64,000 bases of DNA from Aspidiotus rigidus (Eukaryota > Arthropoda > Insecta > Hemiptera > Diaspididae): NCBI GenBank assembly GCA_035079385.1, contig JAVHKY010000003.1, forward strand, positions 8,597,501 to 8,661,500, in the 5' to 3' direction. The notes below the pieces were generated by a model, which saw nothing but the letters and a program-made list of their open reading frames with translations, had not been told where the DNA came from and did not search any database. A program made the position numbers and the translations under genes. This document shows, piece by piece, positions 30,891 through 42,879 of this stretch. The number at the start of each line of letters is the position of its first letter. The stretch's first letter is position 1.

Positions 30891-32385
30891 GTGCCATATA
30901 AGATTAAAAATTTTTGTGGCATATTGAGTATCAAATTCGAAATATTTTGTGGCACATTCGGAGTATTGTAGCCAGCTGAAAGCTAAAATTCGATGACAGA
31001 ATTCAGTAAAATTTCTTCTGATATGTAGCTTTATTTAAGGGTGTACTTTACTTGTGAAAATATGCTTGTAAAACATGGTACCGAAAATCACATTTGACAG
31101 CACGAATTATTTTACTGTACGAATTTTTAAGGGATCTTTCTGAATAATTGAAATGTTTTCCAGAAAGGTCCAACCAGGAGTGCTATCGAAGCAGAATTTT
31201 AAAATTTTTTCTTATACTTTCTCGATTGGACGTTGAAATTGGTAAAAATTCGTCCATTTTCTGACGAGAGTGAAATCATCCTGGAGCCAAAATTCAGGAT
31301 TCTGTTCCGATAGCGCCTTCCATTGAACCCTTCTGTACAACATTTCCAATGATCGAAAAAATTCATCGGAAAATGGAGCCCTGAGAAGTGTTCCCTTGCC
31401 ATTTTGACAAGGACTACCCACGCACGTCCGACAAGCGTCGCACAGTGCCGAACCTTGCAGGGTTTTTCGGGATGTTTACGCAACTTATCGTACACCGTTC
31501 CGGAGTTTCCAAACAATTAAAGCGTGTGTTAAACCCCCCGAAACCAAAAACCAGAAAAAGACAAATTTTTCCTTTCTAATTTTTTGCTAAATAGGGAAAT
31601 GCACTCCCGTTCAGTTCGGTCGCTCAGCATAGAAGCCTGCAGTGCAATCATTCAAGGGAGGTGAACACAAACACGAATATAGGTATTTTCTACTTTTACG
31701 ACAAAGCCCTAATTCTCTTGATCATTTTATTTGGACTCACATTTTTCACAGAGAACTTGTTTTGTGGATGTTTTTTCGGAAAGCTTGCCGTGCGCCGTTC
31801 GCCGTGTGATGTCCGGCCTAAACAAAAATGGTCCAAGTCCAACATCATTAGGAAAAATGGTCTAGCTCTCCTCCCTAACATGATCAAGGACTTATTCGAG
31901 CTATATTATATAAAAATTCCAACTTCGACCGTTTGACGTCATAATCTGATGATGTCACAGGTCAGTGAAATTGTTCCAAGTTCCTCGTCAGTTGCCATTA
32001 TATAGACCGATTCCCCGTGACGTCAACATCTTCGATTTTGATTGAATGCTTGTTCTCTGCTGCTCGCTTTAGGACAGTCTTTTTAGAATCCCATAAGAAT
32101 ACACTGGGAACGTTTCAATCATTCACTAGTATTCAAAAACAAGAAGTACGTTAGCTGTCGAAGCTACATATTTGAATTCCACAGAACTTCTAGATTCTAG
32201 ATAGACATCTCTAATACATAGAGGAACATCTTGTTTGGATAGAAAGAAAATAAAATAGGTATTGCGGATTCCCGCGAACGACCGAACGACCGACTTGCGA
32301 GTTTATTTTTATGCACGTTTTTATGTAACCGGGATGGGGTAACGCGTCGGTTTACTGCCATACTCGGAGTAAGAAGCGAGTAAGA
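30891..32385. other. No gene recognised; one R1-type fragment
   Basis: 31199-31516 (-) is an open frame of 105 codons overlapping another of 69; neither resembles a known family clearly. 31745-31930 contains the R1-type GAGAACTTGTTTTGTGGATG block with GCCGTGCGCCGTTCG, seen again at 40160-40210. The rest is AT-rich. Confidence 0.45.
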
Positions 32386-32389
32386 GTGG

Positions 32390-32705
32390 TGCCGCGGGGT
32401 ACTTTGAAATATTTTCGTACTTCTTGGACTTGTAAAATTTTTCGTTTTCAATTCTTGGACTTGAAAATATTTTCAACTGTTGGACTTGGAATTATTTTAA
32501 AAATGTGGAACTTTGAAATATTTGCATCTGTTGGACTTGGAATTATTTTCCAATTGTTGGACCTTGACATATTTTCATTCTTCTTGGACTAGTAAAATTA
32601 ATTTTCATTTTCAATTCTTGGAACAATCGGAAAATAATTCCAAGTCCGACAGTTGAAAATATTTCAACGTCCCACAATTTGAACATAATTCCAAGTCCAA
32701 CAAAA
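32390..32705. repeat. Tandem repeat with an internal inversion, ~30-bp unit
   Basis: About eight units of TTCTTGGACTTGxAAxATTTT run to about 32625, after which the same unit continues in reverse orientation (AATAATTCCAAGTCC). The array is therefore inverted about its own axis. Noncoding. Confidence 0.65.
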
Positions 32706-32849
32706 ACTTTATTCAACGAAACAAATCATATTTTAGAAATCATAAACAATATAAAAAGAAAATATAGCATCAAAAATTATCAAAACAAAAATGAAAACAA
32801 AAAATCTGCTCAAAATGAAACTTTAAATAAACAAAAACAATTTTACTGA

Positions 32850-32948
32850 AAAAACATGTTTTCATTTGAAAAAATATGCTTTTACTGAGGAAAATATGTT
32901 TTTATTGAGAGAAACATGTTTTAATCGAGAAAAACATGTTCTTTCAAA
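32850..32948. repeat. Short tandem repeat, ~27-bp unit
   Basis: Four units of the form GAAAAACATGTTTTxATTGA with variations. It yields a repetitive open frame that is not a gene. Confidence 0.55.
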
Positions 32949-33892
32949 CAAATTCTTTTTCGACAATCAAAACACAAACAAACAAAAACTTCAACGAAAA
33001 CAAACAACTAAAAAAGATGATAAAAAAACAAAAGAAAATCAAAAAATTTCTTGTTCGCCATACCTGATTGGAGGTGGGACTTAAAGAAATGTTGACTTTT
33101 AAGTTACTATTGGAGAAAAATTTCCGGAAGCCGGCTACTTTTAAAAGATTTTGACTTTTATTTTCTCAGTATTGAAAAGAATTCAAACCAAATAGTCGGT
33201 ACTTACATATCCCTAAAAATAATAATATTATAATAAAGGAGAATACAATCAATTTTGTTTGCCGATCATACGTGAACTAAGAGAGCTAAATTGAGCCAAA
33301 AGCTTAATTTTCCAAGGTTGTAAGTTTGGGCCGAAAACTGGAATTTTCAGCTACAATACTCTGGCTGCACTGGGGGCACATCGCCAAAATTTGGCAGAAA
33401 ATCATCGGTAAAGGTATTTCTGAAGTGGGCGAGAAAGTACTATTTTTGCTGATTGATCTTTCGATTCTGCACTGAAGTCATTTTATTTTGCTCCGGAACT
33501 GTTCCAGAGTCGCTCCTTCACGTGATGCATTCACTTTCAGGGTCGACCTGCATTGCAAAGATCGACTGCATTGAAGTATATTTCAATTGATCAGTTGATT
33601 GAATATTTGTTAAATACTTTGGCCAATCCTTCTATGTGCCAGAAGCTGTTTGTTCAGAAGGTGATACATCATTGAGACTTTTATCTAGAAAAATTTAAGA
33701 AAATTCAGAAAACCAGTATTTCGTTGCTCTCGTGGGAAACGTTTAAAACTTGTGTAATCTCACGTGTAATATTTGGAAAATATTTACTTTCCATACACTC
33801 TTTCACGTTTTCATTATCGTAAATCTACTCGATTCTCGCCCACTTGCGTTAAAATTTAAAGTTTCTGATTTATTATTTCTTTTTTGTTGCAG
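32949..33892. other. No gene; putative intron or promoter side of the neuroligin exon
   Basis: AT-rich. It ends in a pyrimidine-rich tract and TTGCAG at 33887-33892, a good splice acceptor for the exon that follows. No other feature seen. Confidence 0.45.
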
Positions 33893-34735
33893 AAACTTCC
33901 AGAAAAGAGAACACTCCTACCAGGCTTTCACTGGTGGAACTCACCAACGGAGGCGTGTTACACTCTCGTAGAGTGGAAAAAATGAAAAGCGACGAGAATT
34001 TTTGTCTGCTTACTCCTTGAATCGCTATGTATTGGTCAGTGGAAGAGCGTCAGACCTCCAGAACTAGCGGAATTCTTTACAATTTAATCGTTTTGAAAAA
34101 GAGGAGAAAAGAATTGAAAGACGTCAGCTGCCGAAGTTATAGAATGATGTCACGTACAGCTAGACTACGAGTGGAAAAAGCCAGAATTTTACACCATCTG
34201 TATCTGAATAAACACGATACGACGATCTGAGATCGCAACATGTGACCTAAGGTTTACACGTGCGATATGAAAATAGTGAGAATCGCAGCCGTGTACTGTA
34301 ATTTGTTGAACTCGAAAAATCTACAACGTTTCCTAACTGTCTATCTGCTGCTCATCTATAGCGTAAACGCTAATACCGACCAAAAGACCAGAATTGTACA
34401 TACGAGATATGGTAAAATGCAAGGAGTTCTGAAATCGGCTGTTCCTGGAAAACATTCGAAGCCCGTTGAAGTTTTTTTAGGAGTGCCGTACGCCACTTCA
34501 CCTACCGGTACGAATCGATTTAGCCCAACGAGAGCGCTGGCTCCGTGGGATGGCGTGAAGGTGTTCAATAAGTTCGGACCTGTTTGTCCGCAATGGTTAC
34601 CAGAAATCAGCAACGAAACCGAAGCTCTCGAGAGGATGCCGCGAGCTCGGCTCGAGCACTTGAAACGATTGTTACCATTTTTAAAAAACCAAAGCGAAGA
34701 CTGCCTGCACTTGAATATTTACGCCCCAGCTCAAG
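33893..34735 (+). CDS. Neuroligin-like gene, first coding exon
   Basis: The coding part starts at ATG 34267 and gives 156 residues to a splice donor (TCAAG/GTGAGT, GT at 34736). Residues about 20-37 are hydrophobic (FLTVYLLLIYSVNANT), a likely signal peptide. Then follow GKMQGV, the FLGVPYATSPTGTNRF block of cholinesterase-like proteins, WDGVKVFNKFGPVCPQWLP, and ALERMPRARLEHLKRLLP, which is diagnostic of arthropod neuroligins; it ends SEDCLHLNIYAPAQ. Neuroligins are postsynaptic membrane adhesion proteins that bind neurexin and lack esterase activity. Exon start 33893 is inferred from the acceptor at 33892, giving a 374-nt 5' UTR. A 67-codon uORF (34027-34230) precedes the start. No later exon is recognisable, so the next intron would exceed 29 kb. 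Confidence 0.85.
34027..34230 (+). other. Upstream open reading frame in the neuroligin 5' leader
   Basis: ATG to TGA, 67 codons, ending 36 nt before the main start. It has no family resemblance. If the exon model is right, ribosomes would meet this frame first, which could lower translation of the main frame. Confidence 0.35.
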
Positions 34736-36980
34736 GTGAGTAAACTAAAATTGGTTTTCTGTACGTGTGTTTCTTAGGAATCGGTTTAGATTTATCTTTT
34801 CAATCTTCCTTTTTAAACTGCATCGAAAACCTGTTTTATCAAGCATATGAAGGGACCTCGCTATCCCTTACGCTGCCCATCTGTCTGGAATGAAAGAATG
34901 TTGACCACGCGAACTTTTTCTACATTTCGCTTTGGAACACTTTTACCAAAGGACTTCGTGGAACGTTAGAAACAAATTAATTACAGGATCAATGAAGTAC
35001 TTCGCTGTTCATTTTCATTTCAAGTGGATCTTCATCCCTTTTAGCCCAGCATTTATTTCGGCTCAAGTTGTTCGTTTGCACGTTTCCTAATAATCGTCCG
35101 TATTTCAAGTGCCAATTTAGGATACTTTTTTCTTCAGCCTCCGCAGATCATGTACAGTATTGTATACTTCCAAAGGTCAGTTGCGCCCTGTAAACTCCGT
35201 ATTGAGAGACTTTCCTACCTGAGGATCTTTTTGAAACAGTAGGTAATAATTAGAGGGAAGAAGGAAAAAAAAAGACGCGTACTCTACGAGGAGCAAAGGC
35301 CTTCGCCTGTTTTTAATTAAATTTTCAGAAGTCCCGTCACGCTATTCCGGCCTCGTCGACTAATTTATCAACTTCAAGAACCTTCCTTTATTCTGGTAAC
35401 AGTTGAAAGTGAAATCTATCCTGATGTATGAACGCTCGCTTGCTCCCGAATTTCGAATAACGCGAAAAATTCATCGTACGAAGGTTTGCAAAGTGTCACC
35501 TTTGTAAACTAAGTGTGTATATACATATACTTTCTCTACGTGGAAATATTATGTTAATTTACTCGCTCTTGCTGATAACGTTTTACGTTTATTTTTCTTG
35601 AACTAAAAAGAAAAATATACGAGTGAGTAGAAGAGTACTTAGACTTTGAAAGAAGAATAAACGCGCGAATAACAAAAGGACGGAATTACAAAGACGAGAA
35701 GTAATGGGAAGAACAAAAAATTGAATTTTATAATAACAACGAGGGAGGGTTGAAAGTGGAAAAAAAAAAATCAACGAAAACTTCGGAATTCGTAAATTTT
35801 CTAAATTGGTTTTTATGCGGGTAATAATTTTCGAATAAGCGAGTCTTGATAATACAGCGCAGTAGAACAAGAATCTTCCCACGTACGTTCAATTTCACAA
35901 CTAGCAAATAACTTACAGAATAAATAGTATACTAGTAAGTACAATTTTTTTTATAAAGCTCGCGGAGACTGCATCATGAATTTTGAAAGTTCAAATAGCT
36001 TCTCAAAGTTCATAATTTAGTCTATATCGCGTTTGGTATCAAGATGTAGCTAAGTGCGAAAGTTCACTTTATAACGTATGATTATACTGTGTAATACAGT
36101 GTACATTGTGGAGTATACGAATAGCGAACTTACTGCGGGTACGCTCAGGTACCTACGTTAGTTAGACCGCGTATATTATGACAGTGCGCTTCGGAGAGAG
36201 AATTGCACTACGTAACGAATTAGGCTCCTCAATTTGGTCTCGACACTTTTATGCTACAAAAGCTCTTTGTGCGTATGTATCACCGGCGCAACGACCAACT
36301 ACTTGGAATATCGTTTAAATTCCTTAGCGAACGTGATATCTTCTTCTGTATATTGCGCAAAAGTAGGAGTTGCACATAATATACTGCACCAAATGAGGTA
36401 CTAGAACGGAAGAGGATAGTAATTTCGTAGTACCTAATGCTTTGGAAATAGATGATATTAATTGCAAAATTTCCAAAATAACAATAAAATCGAACCGGGA
36501 TGGTGTAAGTGGTTATCGCTCATACCTGTTTCATGGGATTCATTTGTTAGTACAAATAATATTGGCTTTTGTTAAATTTTTGTAATGGAGGGTGAATTTT
36601 GATCCTCACCACTAAAGTTTCCTTCATGTTGAAATTTTTTCAAGTCTCCCTCTTCACCTGTCCAACTACTCATTCTCAACTGTTACCCTATTTATTCTGC
36701 CCCTCCTTGAGAGGCCCTCTCCATCTTTTTCATATTTTCTTTCGTCCTCAATACTTATCCGGTACGTTCTCTGATTGATACCACACCTTGAGAAATTTTC
36801 TCATTTCGCTGGATCTATGAAAATCACATTTCCACACCTACACACATTATATTCTCACTCAACTTGTGACCGCACTGCCCGCATTGCAAAACAGAACTAT
36901 ATTTATCAACCAATTGTTAACTGTGAACTTTTTGTCCTATTATTGCCTTGTTAGTACGGCCTGTTAATCCAAAATTCTAG
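34736..36980. other. Putative neuroligin intron, no feature recognised
   Basis: AT-rich with short frames only. No repeat shared with other parts of the window was seen. Confidence 0.5.
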
Positions 36981-37998
36981 AGAATTGTGCATTTTGTCAT
37001 AAAACATGAAATTTGGCGTTGAGGTGTATGAAGGTGTAATAAATGATATTAACAAGAGTGCCATGCAGAAAATCCATTTTTGTGCCCCCAGGGGTCCACT
37101 TTTGGGAGAGAGGGTTCATTTTGGAGATTATTGTTGCAGAAATTGGGAAAAAAATTATGAAAAATATATTAATCATGTGATTTGTAGAAAAAATGTATCA
37201 CAAAATTTTATTCCTACACGCACCCTTCCATTAGGGGCCTTGGGCCCAAAATTTCACAAAATTGTAAATGTAATCAGAAAAACTTGAAATTTGGTATACA
37301 GATGAAGGAAGAGGTAATGAATAATATTAACAAGAATTCCACCCAGTAAGTTCATTTGTTCGCCCCCGGGGGCCCATTTTTTTTGGGGGGGGGAGTTGCT
37401 TATTTTGAACACTACGAGTATTCTTGCAAAAATTGGGAAAAAATTGTATGAAATATATGCATCGGATGAGTTGTTCGAAGAAATGCTGCGAGGAATTTTT
37501 TTCTACACATAGACCCTTTCATTAGGGGCCTTGGGGCCCAAAATTTCACGAAATCATAAACTTCATCAGAAAAACTTGAAATTTAGTACACAGGTGAAGG
37601 AAGGTGTAATGAATAATATTAACACGAATATGCCACCGAATAAGTTCATTTTTGTGTCCCCATGGGCCCATTTTTTTTGGGGGGGGGGGGCGGCAAAGGC
37701 TTCATTATTTCAAGACTTATTGTTGCAAAACTTGGGGGAAAAAAATATACATAATACCTAATTATATTCATTGGGTGATTTGTATGAAAAAAATGGTGCA
37801 AGGATTTTTTTATGTATAAACTCTGCCATTAGGGGCGGATGGGCTCCAAATTTTACAAAATTCTAAATTTCATCAGTAAGTTTTCAGCCCTCATTACCTT
37901 AGTCCTAATTTACACAAATTATGAGACAAAAGAAAACGCACTTTGTAAAGATTTATTGAATGAAATTATTATCATGTGCCGTGATGTAGAGAGACAAA

Positions 37999-38466
37999 TT
38001 ATGGATTCCGTTTTTTTCGAACATGATTTGCCAAACTTGAGTCTATAAAGAAAAGTTGTGAATATTTAATTTTTCGAGCATCTTGTTCTCTCAAATTACT
38101 ACTTGAATGTGAAAAAATACCCTGTATCTTAAAACAGTGAAGCCCAAATCTTGACACATTTTGTACATCACCTATTGAAAGTGAGGCACCAAGAGATGCA
38201 AAAGCTAGCGCCGAATTATATTGTCTAATATTTTCTCAAAATTGCTTACTTTCAATATGAATACTACACAACAATTCCTCGATTAACGGAGGCACTTCAA
38301 AATCAAGATCAAAAATATATTTTACTCCCATGCAACTTTTGGTGAATATTTTCTGCTTTTCGGTTACTTCATTGTTGAAATGAAAAGCTCCACAAAATTT
38401 ACACTTTAGGTTTATGGCACCCAAGTAATTTGGTACAACATTGATTTCACAATATTTTCTTCTCCC
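37999..38466 (-). pseudogene. Helitron/Helentron Rep-helicase N-terminal remnant
   Basis: On the - strand: NYLGAINLKCKFCGAFHF (zinc-finger-like CxxC motif), FTKSCMGVKY, then after an in-frame stop at 38236-38238 ENIRQYNSALAFASLG, FGLHCFKIQG, and KYSQLFFIDSS. This order (CxxCxALHF, NIRxYNSALAFASxG, FRIHGxIxH, YAQLYxLD) is the Helitron-like N-terminal region upstream of the HUH Rep domain. The Rep catalytic HUH motif and helicase are absent. It ends in a stop near 38000. One stop and the truncation make it a pseudogene. Confidence 0.7.
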
Positions 38467-39121
38467 AATAAATATTAAACCAGAATTCGAAGTGATTGAG
38501 CCTGGATATCATTTTCAAAAATAACTGTATTGTCTGGTAAGTGTGAAATATTTTGTGATTCATTATTGTCAACCGAAAACTCTGTCCTGGTATATGAATG
38601 ATCCAAAAAGGAGTCAACTACGTTCATATTTTCATGGTAATTCAAATTGGCGCTACATGTGTCAACACCTAGATCATCAATATTACAGTAACTACTGGCA
38701 TCCGAATGCTCCAATAAGATATTTGGAGTATGATTTTAGACATAATGCTCCAATGAGATATTTGAAGTATGATTTTCGGCGTCGTCAATCTATGATGCAT
38801 ATTAGCAATTTTATCAATCAGCGGCATAATATAATGGTTACCGTTTATGTACAATAGACGTATTAGTAGTCCTTTTTATTTCAGTGAATACTCTAATACT
38901 GGACAAAGAAATTTCTTCGTATATAATGGTGTCAGCTTGATAGATTATAGACATAGAATAAATCTCAATGTATGTAGCATCTTGATTCGATCGATATAGA
39001 TCTCGTACTCTTTCATCAAAATCATCTAAATTTGAATTGTCAGGGTAAAACGATAACCATTCTCTATTATTCTGTTCATATTCACAACAATTAACTCGTA
39101 ATCTCCGAGAAAAAAAAGTGT
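38467..39121 (-). pseudogene. Possible upstream part of the Helitron-like remnant
   Basis: Open frames 38475-38714 and about 38840-39110 on the same strand encode Asp/Asn/Glu-rich sequence (for example EYEQNNREWLSFYPDNSNL and NNESQNISHLPDN). They could be the poorly conserved N-terminus of the protein whose recognisable part lies at 37999-38466, or unrelated. No motif is recognised here. Confidence 0.3.
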
Positions 39122-39886
39122 TACATAGTATGTATAATTTTTTTCCCCAGTTTTGCAACAATAAGTCCTGAAATAATGAAGCCTTTGCCGCCCCCCCCCC
39201 AAAAAAAAATGGGCCCATGGGGTACAAAAATGAACTTATTCGGTGGCATATTCTTGTTAATATTATTCATTACACCTTCCTTCACCTGTGTATTAAATTT
39301 CAAGTTTTTCTGATGAAATTTGTGATTTCGTGAAATTTTGGGCCTCAAGGCCCCTAATGAACGGGTCTATGTGTAGAAAAAAATTCCTCGCAGTATCTCT
39401 TCAAACAACTCACCCAATGCATATATTTTATATAATTTTTTTCCAATTTTGGCAACAATAGTGTTCGAAATAAGCATCTCCCCCCCAAAAATGTGCCCCC
39501 GGGGGCGAACAAATGAACTTACTGGGTGGAATTCTTGTTAATATTATTCATTACCTCTTCCTTCACCTGTATACCAAATTTCAAGTTTTTCTGATTACAT
39601 TAACAATTTTGTGAAATTTTGGACCCAAGGCCCCTAATGGAAGGGTGCGTGTAGGAAAAAAATTTTGTGATACATTTTTTCTACAAATCACATGATTCAT
39701 ATATTTTTCATGATTTTTTTCCAATTTCTGCAACAATAATCTCCAAAATGAACCCTCTCCCCCAGAAGTGGACCCTAAGGGCAGAAAAATGGACTTTCTG
39801 CATGGCACTCTTGTTAATATCATTTATTACACCTTTATACACCTCAACGCTAAATTTCATGTTTTTATGACAAAATGCACAATTCT

Positions 39887-41081
39887 TGCTTTACTGCCAG
39901 TTTCATGAGTCATATGGGATTTGCTATTGAAAATTCAAGGAAGCCTAGACCTAGATAAAGCTAGTATAAAGAAGGCCTAGATCTACTATAAGCCTGGTTT
40001 AATATAGTTAGAGAGCCTGAATTTTTCTCAAATCTCGAGCTGTATAGGATAGAAGGGGGACTTGGAAAAATTCCTATCATATATGGCTCGAGAGTCGAAA
40101 GTTTTCCAAGTCCCCCTCTTATCATATATAGCTCGAGAGTCTAAATTTGAACAGGGGACCTGTTTTATGGGGGGCTTTTTGAGAAATTGGCCGTGCGCCG
40201 TGCGCTGTCCGCCGTTCAGCAAAGAACTTAGAAAAACGACTTCCTTAACGAAGTTGAACGAGGAACGCAGAGAACCTGTTTTACGAGTCAAATGGGATTT
40301 GGTATTGAAAAGTCAAGGAAGCCTAGACCTAGATAAAGCTAGTATAAAGAAGGCATGGACCTACTATAAGCCTAGTATAATATAGATTGAGAGTTCAAAT
40401 TTCTCGAATCTTTAGCAATATATTCTAAGTCCCTTTCATATCATATTATATAGCTCGAGAGTCAAAATTTTTCTGTCCCTTTCCTATCATGTATGGCTCG
40501 AGAGTCAAAATTTTTCCAAGTTTTTTGCTGGACGGCGCACGGCAAATTTCTCAAAAAGCCCCCCATAAAACAGGTTCCCTGTTGAAATTTCGACTCTTGA
40601 GCTATATTTGATAGGAGGGGGACTTGGAAAAATTTCGACTCTCGAGCTATCATATATAGCTGGAGATTGGAGAAAATTTAGACTTCAAACTATATTATAC
40701 TAGGCTAATAGTAGGTTTAGGCCTTCTTTATACTAGTTTATCTAGGTCTGAGCTTCCTTGAATTTTCAATACCAAATCCCATTTGACTCATAAAACAGGT
40801 TCCCTGCGTTCCTCGTTTAACTTCGTTAAGGAAGCCGTCGTTTTTTCTACGTCCCTCTCCTATCATTCAATATACACGCTTTTGAAGTAAATCAAGCCCT
40901 CGCCGCACAACTATCTAGCCCTACTTTCGGCCTCTGCTTTGATGCTGGTACCCCTCGCCCCTCCCACCCATAGATGCCGCTTCCAAACTCTCATTGTCAA
41001 TTTTCTTGTATCCACAGCTCCATTCACTCAGCTTTCAATCTACGCACCCGCATTCTGCCGACATAATTTTCTCCTCTTGAA
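39887..41081. repeat. Complex of R1-type and three-copy inverted/direct repeats
   Basis: A segment ATGGGATTTGxTATTGAAAA, then TCAAGGAAGCCTAGACCTAG and CTAGTATAAAGAAGGC occurs three times: 39911-40018 (+), 40285-40400 (+) and 40675-40790 (-). The last two extend into flanking AACCTGTTTTA and TTCGTTAAGGAAG blocks, giving arms of about 190 bp (40212-40400 and 40672-40862). Between them lie R1 units (GGACTTGGAAAAATTTCGAC, GAGCTATATATGATAGG) and the AACAGGTTCCCTGTT hairpin. No coding sequence. Confidence 0.65.
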
Positions 41082-41785
41082 TCTGAATTATTCAGGCACC
41101 TCAAGTTGAACCATTTACCCCCTACCATATCATACATTTCTCCATAGCTAACCCTTCCCCTAAATATCGGACTCGATCTAGCTGATCATCTCCAAACTCA
41201 CTACATTATTCCTACTTTACCTACGGGTCTGAATGTGGACCCAAAACAGGGCACGCGTACTCGATCCAACGCGTCATAGTTCATTGAAAAATTCTACCGT
41301 CATTTTCATTACCCAACAAAACGCCATGTATACTCGTGTCTTTCTCATCTCCATCTTCTCACCCCAGCTCAAATATCCACTTCTCTTCCCCAAATAAGCG
41401 CATTCAATTACTCCTGCAATCATTATCATCCCCCTCTATATCTGTTTCTTTCGTGTGGAATCTGGAAAACTATTCAAACACCTCAAATTGAAACGTCTAC
41501 CCCTATCATATACCATCCACTTCTCCATAGCTAATCCCTTCCCCAGATGTCCGACTCGATCTAGCTGATAATCCCCAAACTCACAACACTATAGTATACC
41601 AACAACTTATTAGGAACATTATCTCTATACCAATTTTCCGACCCATCAGCCCTACTGCACCGAACGGATCTAAATCTGGATCCAAAACAGGATACACGAA
41701 CTCGATCCAAAGAGTCATAATCAGTCGTTGATTGAAAAATTCTGCCTCTATTTTCACTACTAAAGAAAACGCCATATTATACAGA
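41082..41785. repeat. Tandem duplication, period about 380 bp
   Basis: 41082-41345 and 41461-41780 are related: CACCTCAAxTTGAAxC, CTTCTCCATAGCTAA, CGACTCGATCTAGCTGAT, CCAAAACAGGxxACxCG, ACTCGATCCAAxGxGTCATA and AACGCCATxTA occur in the same order, with an additional 60 bp in the second copy. Similarity is moderate, so the duplication is old. It has a pyrimidine-rich strand bias but no long frame. Confidence 0.65.
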
Positions 41786-42879
41786 TCTCCATTTCCTCAC
41801 CCCCAGCTGAAATTTCTACTGCTAACTGACTCACCTTCATTTCTCCTGGCTCTACCGGACTCACATTCGAAAAATTCTCAAATCAGCACATTCATTTACT
41901 CCTGCATTCACTTCTACATTTGTCTCCTACCTGTGAATTTCGGGTCCCATCAACTTCTTGGAATATGACGCAATTGTCTTTGCAAAAATTCCTTTCTATC
42001 CCACGAAATTTCTGACCCTGTACTAACCGCTGCTTCTGACCTTAGGAGAGATGTTTACTGTTCCATATCATCATACAAAATAATCATCCTTGCACCGTAC
42101 CTACTGAGGTACAGTAAAGGTAATACGGATTCATTCACACGGCCATACTGGCATCAAGGGTATCCCGACGTTGCACTCTTAAGAAAATATCCTTCATGTA
42201 GGAAAGGCCAAGTATACTGTATGAGCAAACTTAAAATAAGTTAAGAATACGATACGAGTTCCAAGGTAGCAGTCTTCCAAGTTCCTAAAGTAAATTAAGG
42301 TCACTGATCGCAGATAACCAGCTGATGGGAACGCTTGTTCGCCTTCGCTTTCCCCCTTTCAAGTATCTTTCTATAGATTATCACGGCCAGTTATCATTTC
42401 GGCGCGTGGGCCTCCGGTATTTAGGCCATCTCCACCATGCCCTGCTCGGGGCAGCAGACTGACCAGGAGCGCTTGGCTTAACGGTCAGACCGTCGACTTA
42501 CTCGGTCTTCTAGGTGAAGGTGGTCCGGATGCTCTCATGTGCTGAAATCTTTTGTCCCTGTCTCTTATTTCTCATCGCGTGCGTCTTTCGATCTATCAGC
42601 TGGTGCGGGGGGGGGGGAAGAAGGCACTTATGTGAATCTTTCATCTTGGTAAAACGTTGGTTCTATCTTATTTCTTCATGTCCTGCTACTTGACCCCCTT
42701 CACAAGTTTCTGCAAATTTCCCAAAGAGCGCACTCTGTTTGGTGGATGAGCCTAGGGTTCTGTAATAGGCTGCTTGGTTGATGGGCTCTCTCGCTCCGAC
42801 CATTTGCCTTTCCATCCCATTCTTCGTCTAGGTAAGGCCTAATATAGAGACAGCGCTTACAAATTTTGAAAGTTTTCTA
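41786..42879. other. No gene; possible tRNA-derived SINE-like patch
   Basis: 42430-42545 is GC-richer and contains TGGCTTAACGG, which fits an RNA polymerase III A box, followed 30-45 bp later by a GGTCCGGATGC that is only a weak B-box match. Without poly(A) tail or target repeats I treat this as a hint. The rest is unassigned. Confidence 0.25.

Larger units (their letters stand above)
36981..39886. mobile_element. Foldback element FB2 with Helitron-like remnant in the loop
   Basis: Left arm 36981-37757 (extending unpaired to about 37876) and right arm 39122-39886 are inverted copies. Each arm consists of ~290-bp tandem units (starts at 37006, 37287 and 37578 on the left), each with GTAATxAATxATATTAACA, a CCCC/GGGG block, TTGTTGCAxAAxTTGGG and a CATTAGGGGCCTTGGGCCCAAA block. 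The centre 37758-39121 contains - strand coding remnants of a Helitron Rep-helicase protein. No exact target duplication was identified. Confidence 0.85.

Noticed and set aside
31199..31516. 105-codon - strand frame as a transposase fragment
   Set aside because: A passing resemblance to mariner C-terminal sequence does not hold in motif order, and the frame overlaps another.
42430..42545. tRNA gene or SINE
   Set aside because: The A-box-like word is good but the B box is poor, the cloverleaf stems do not close, and no tail or duplication is seen. Kept only as a hint.
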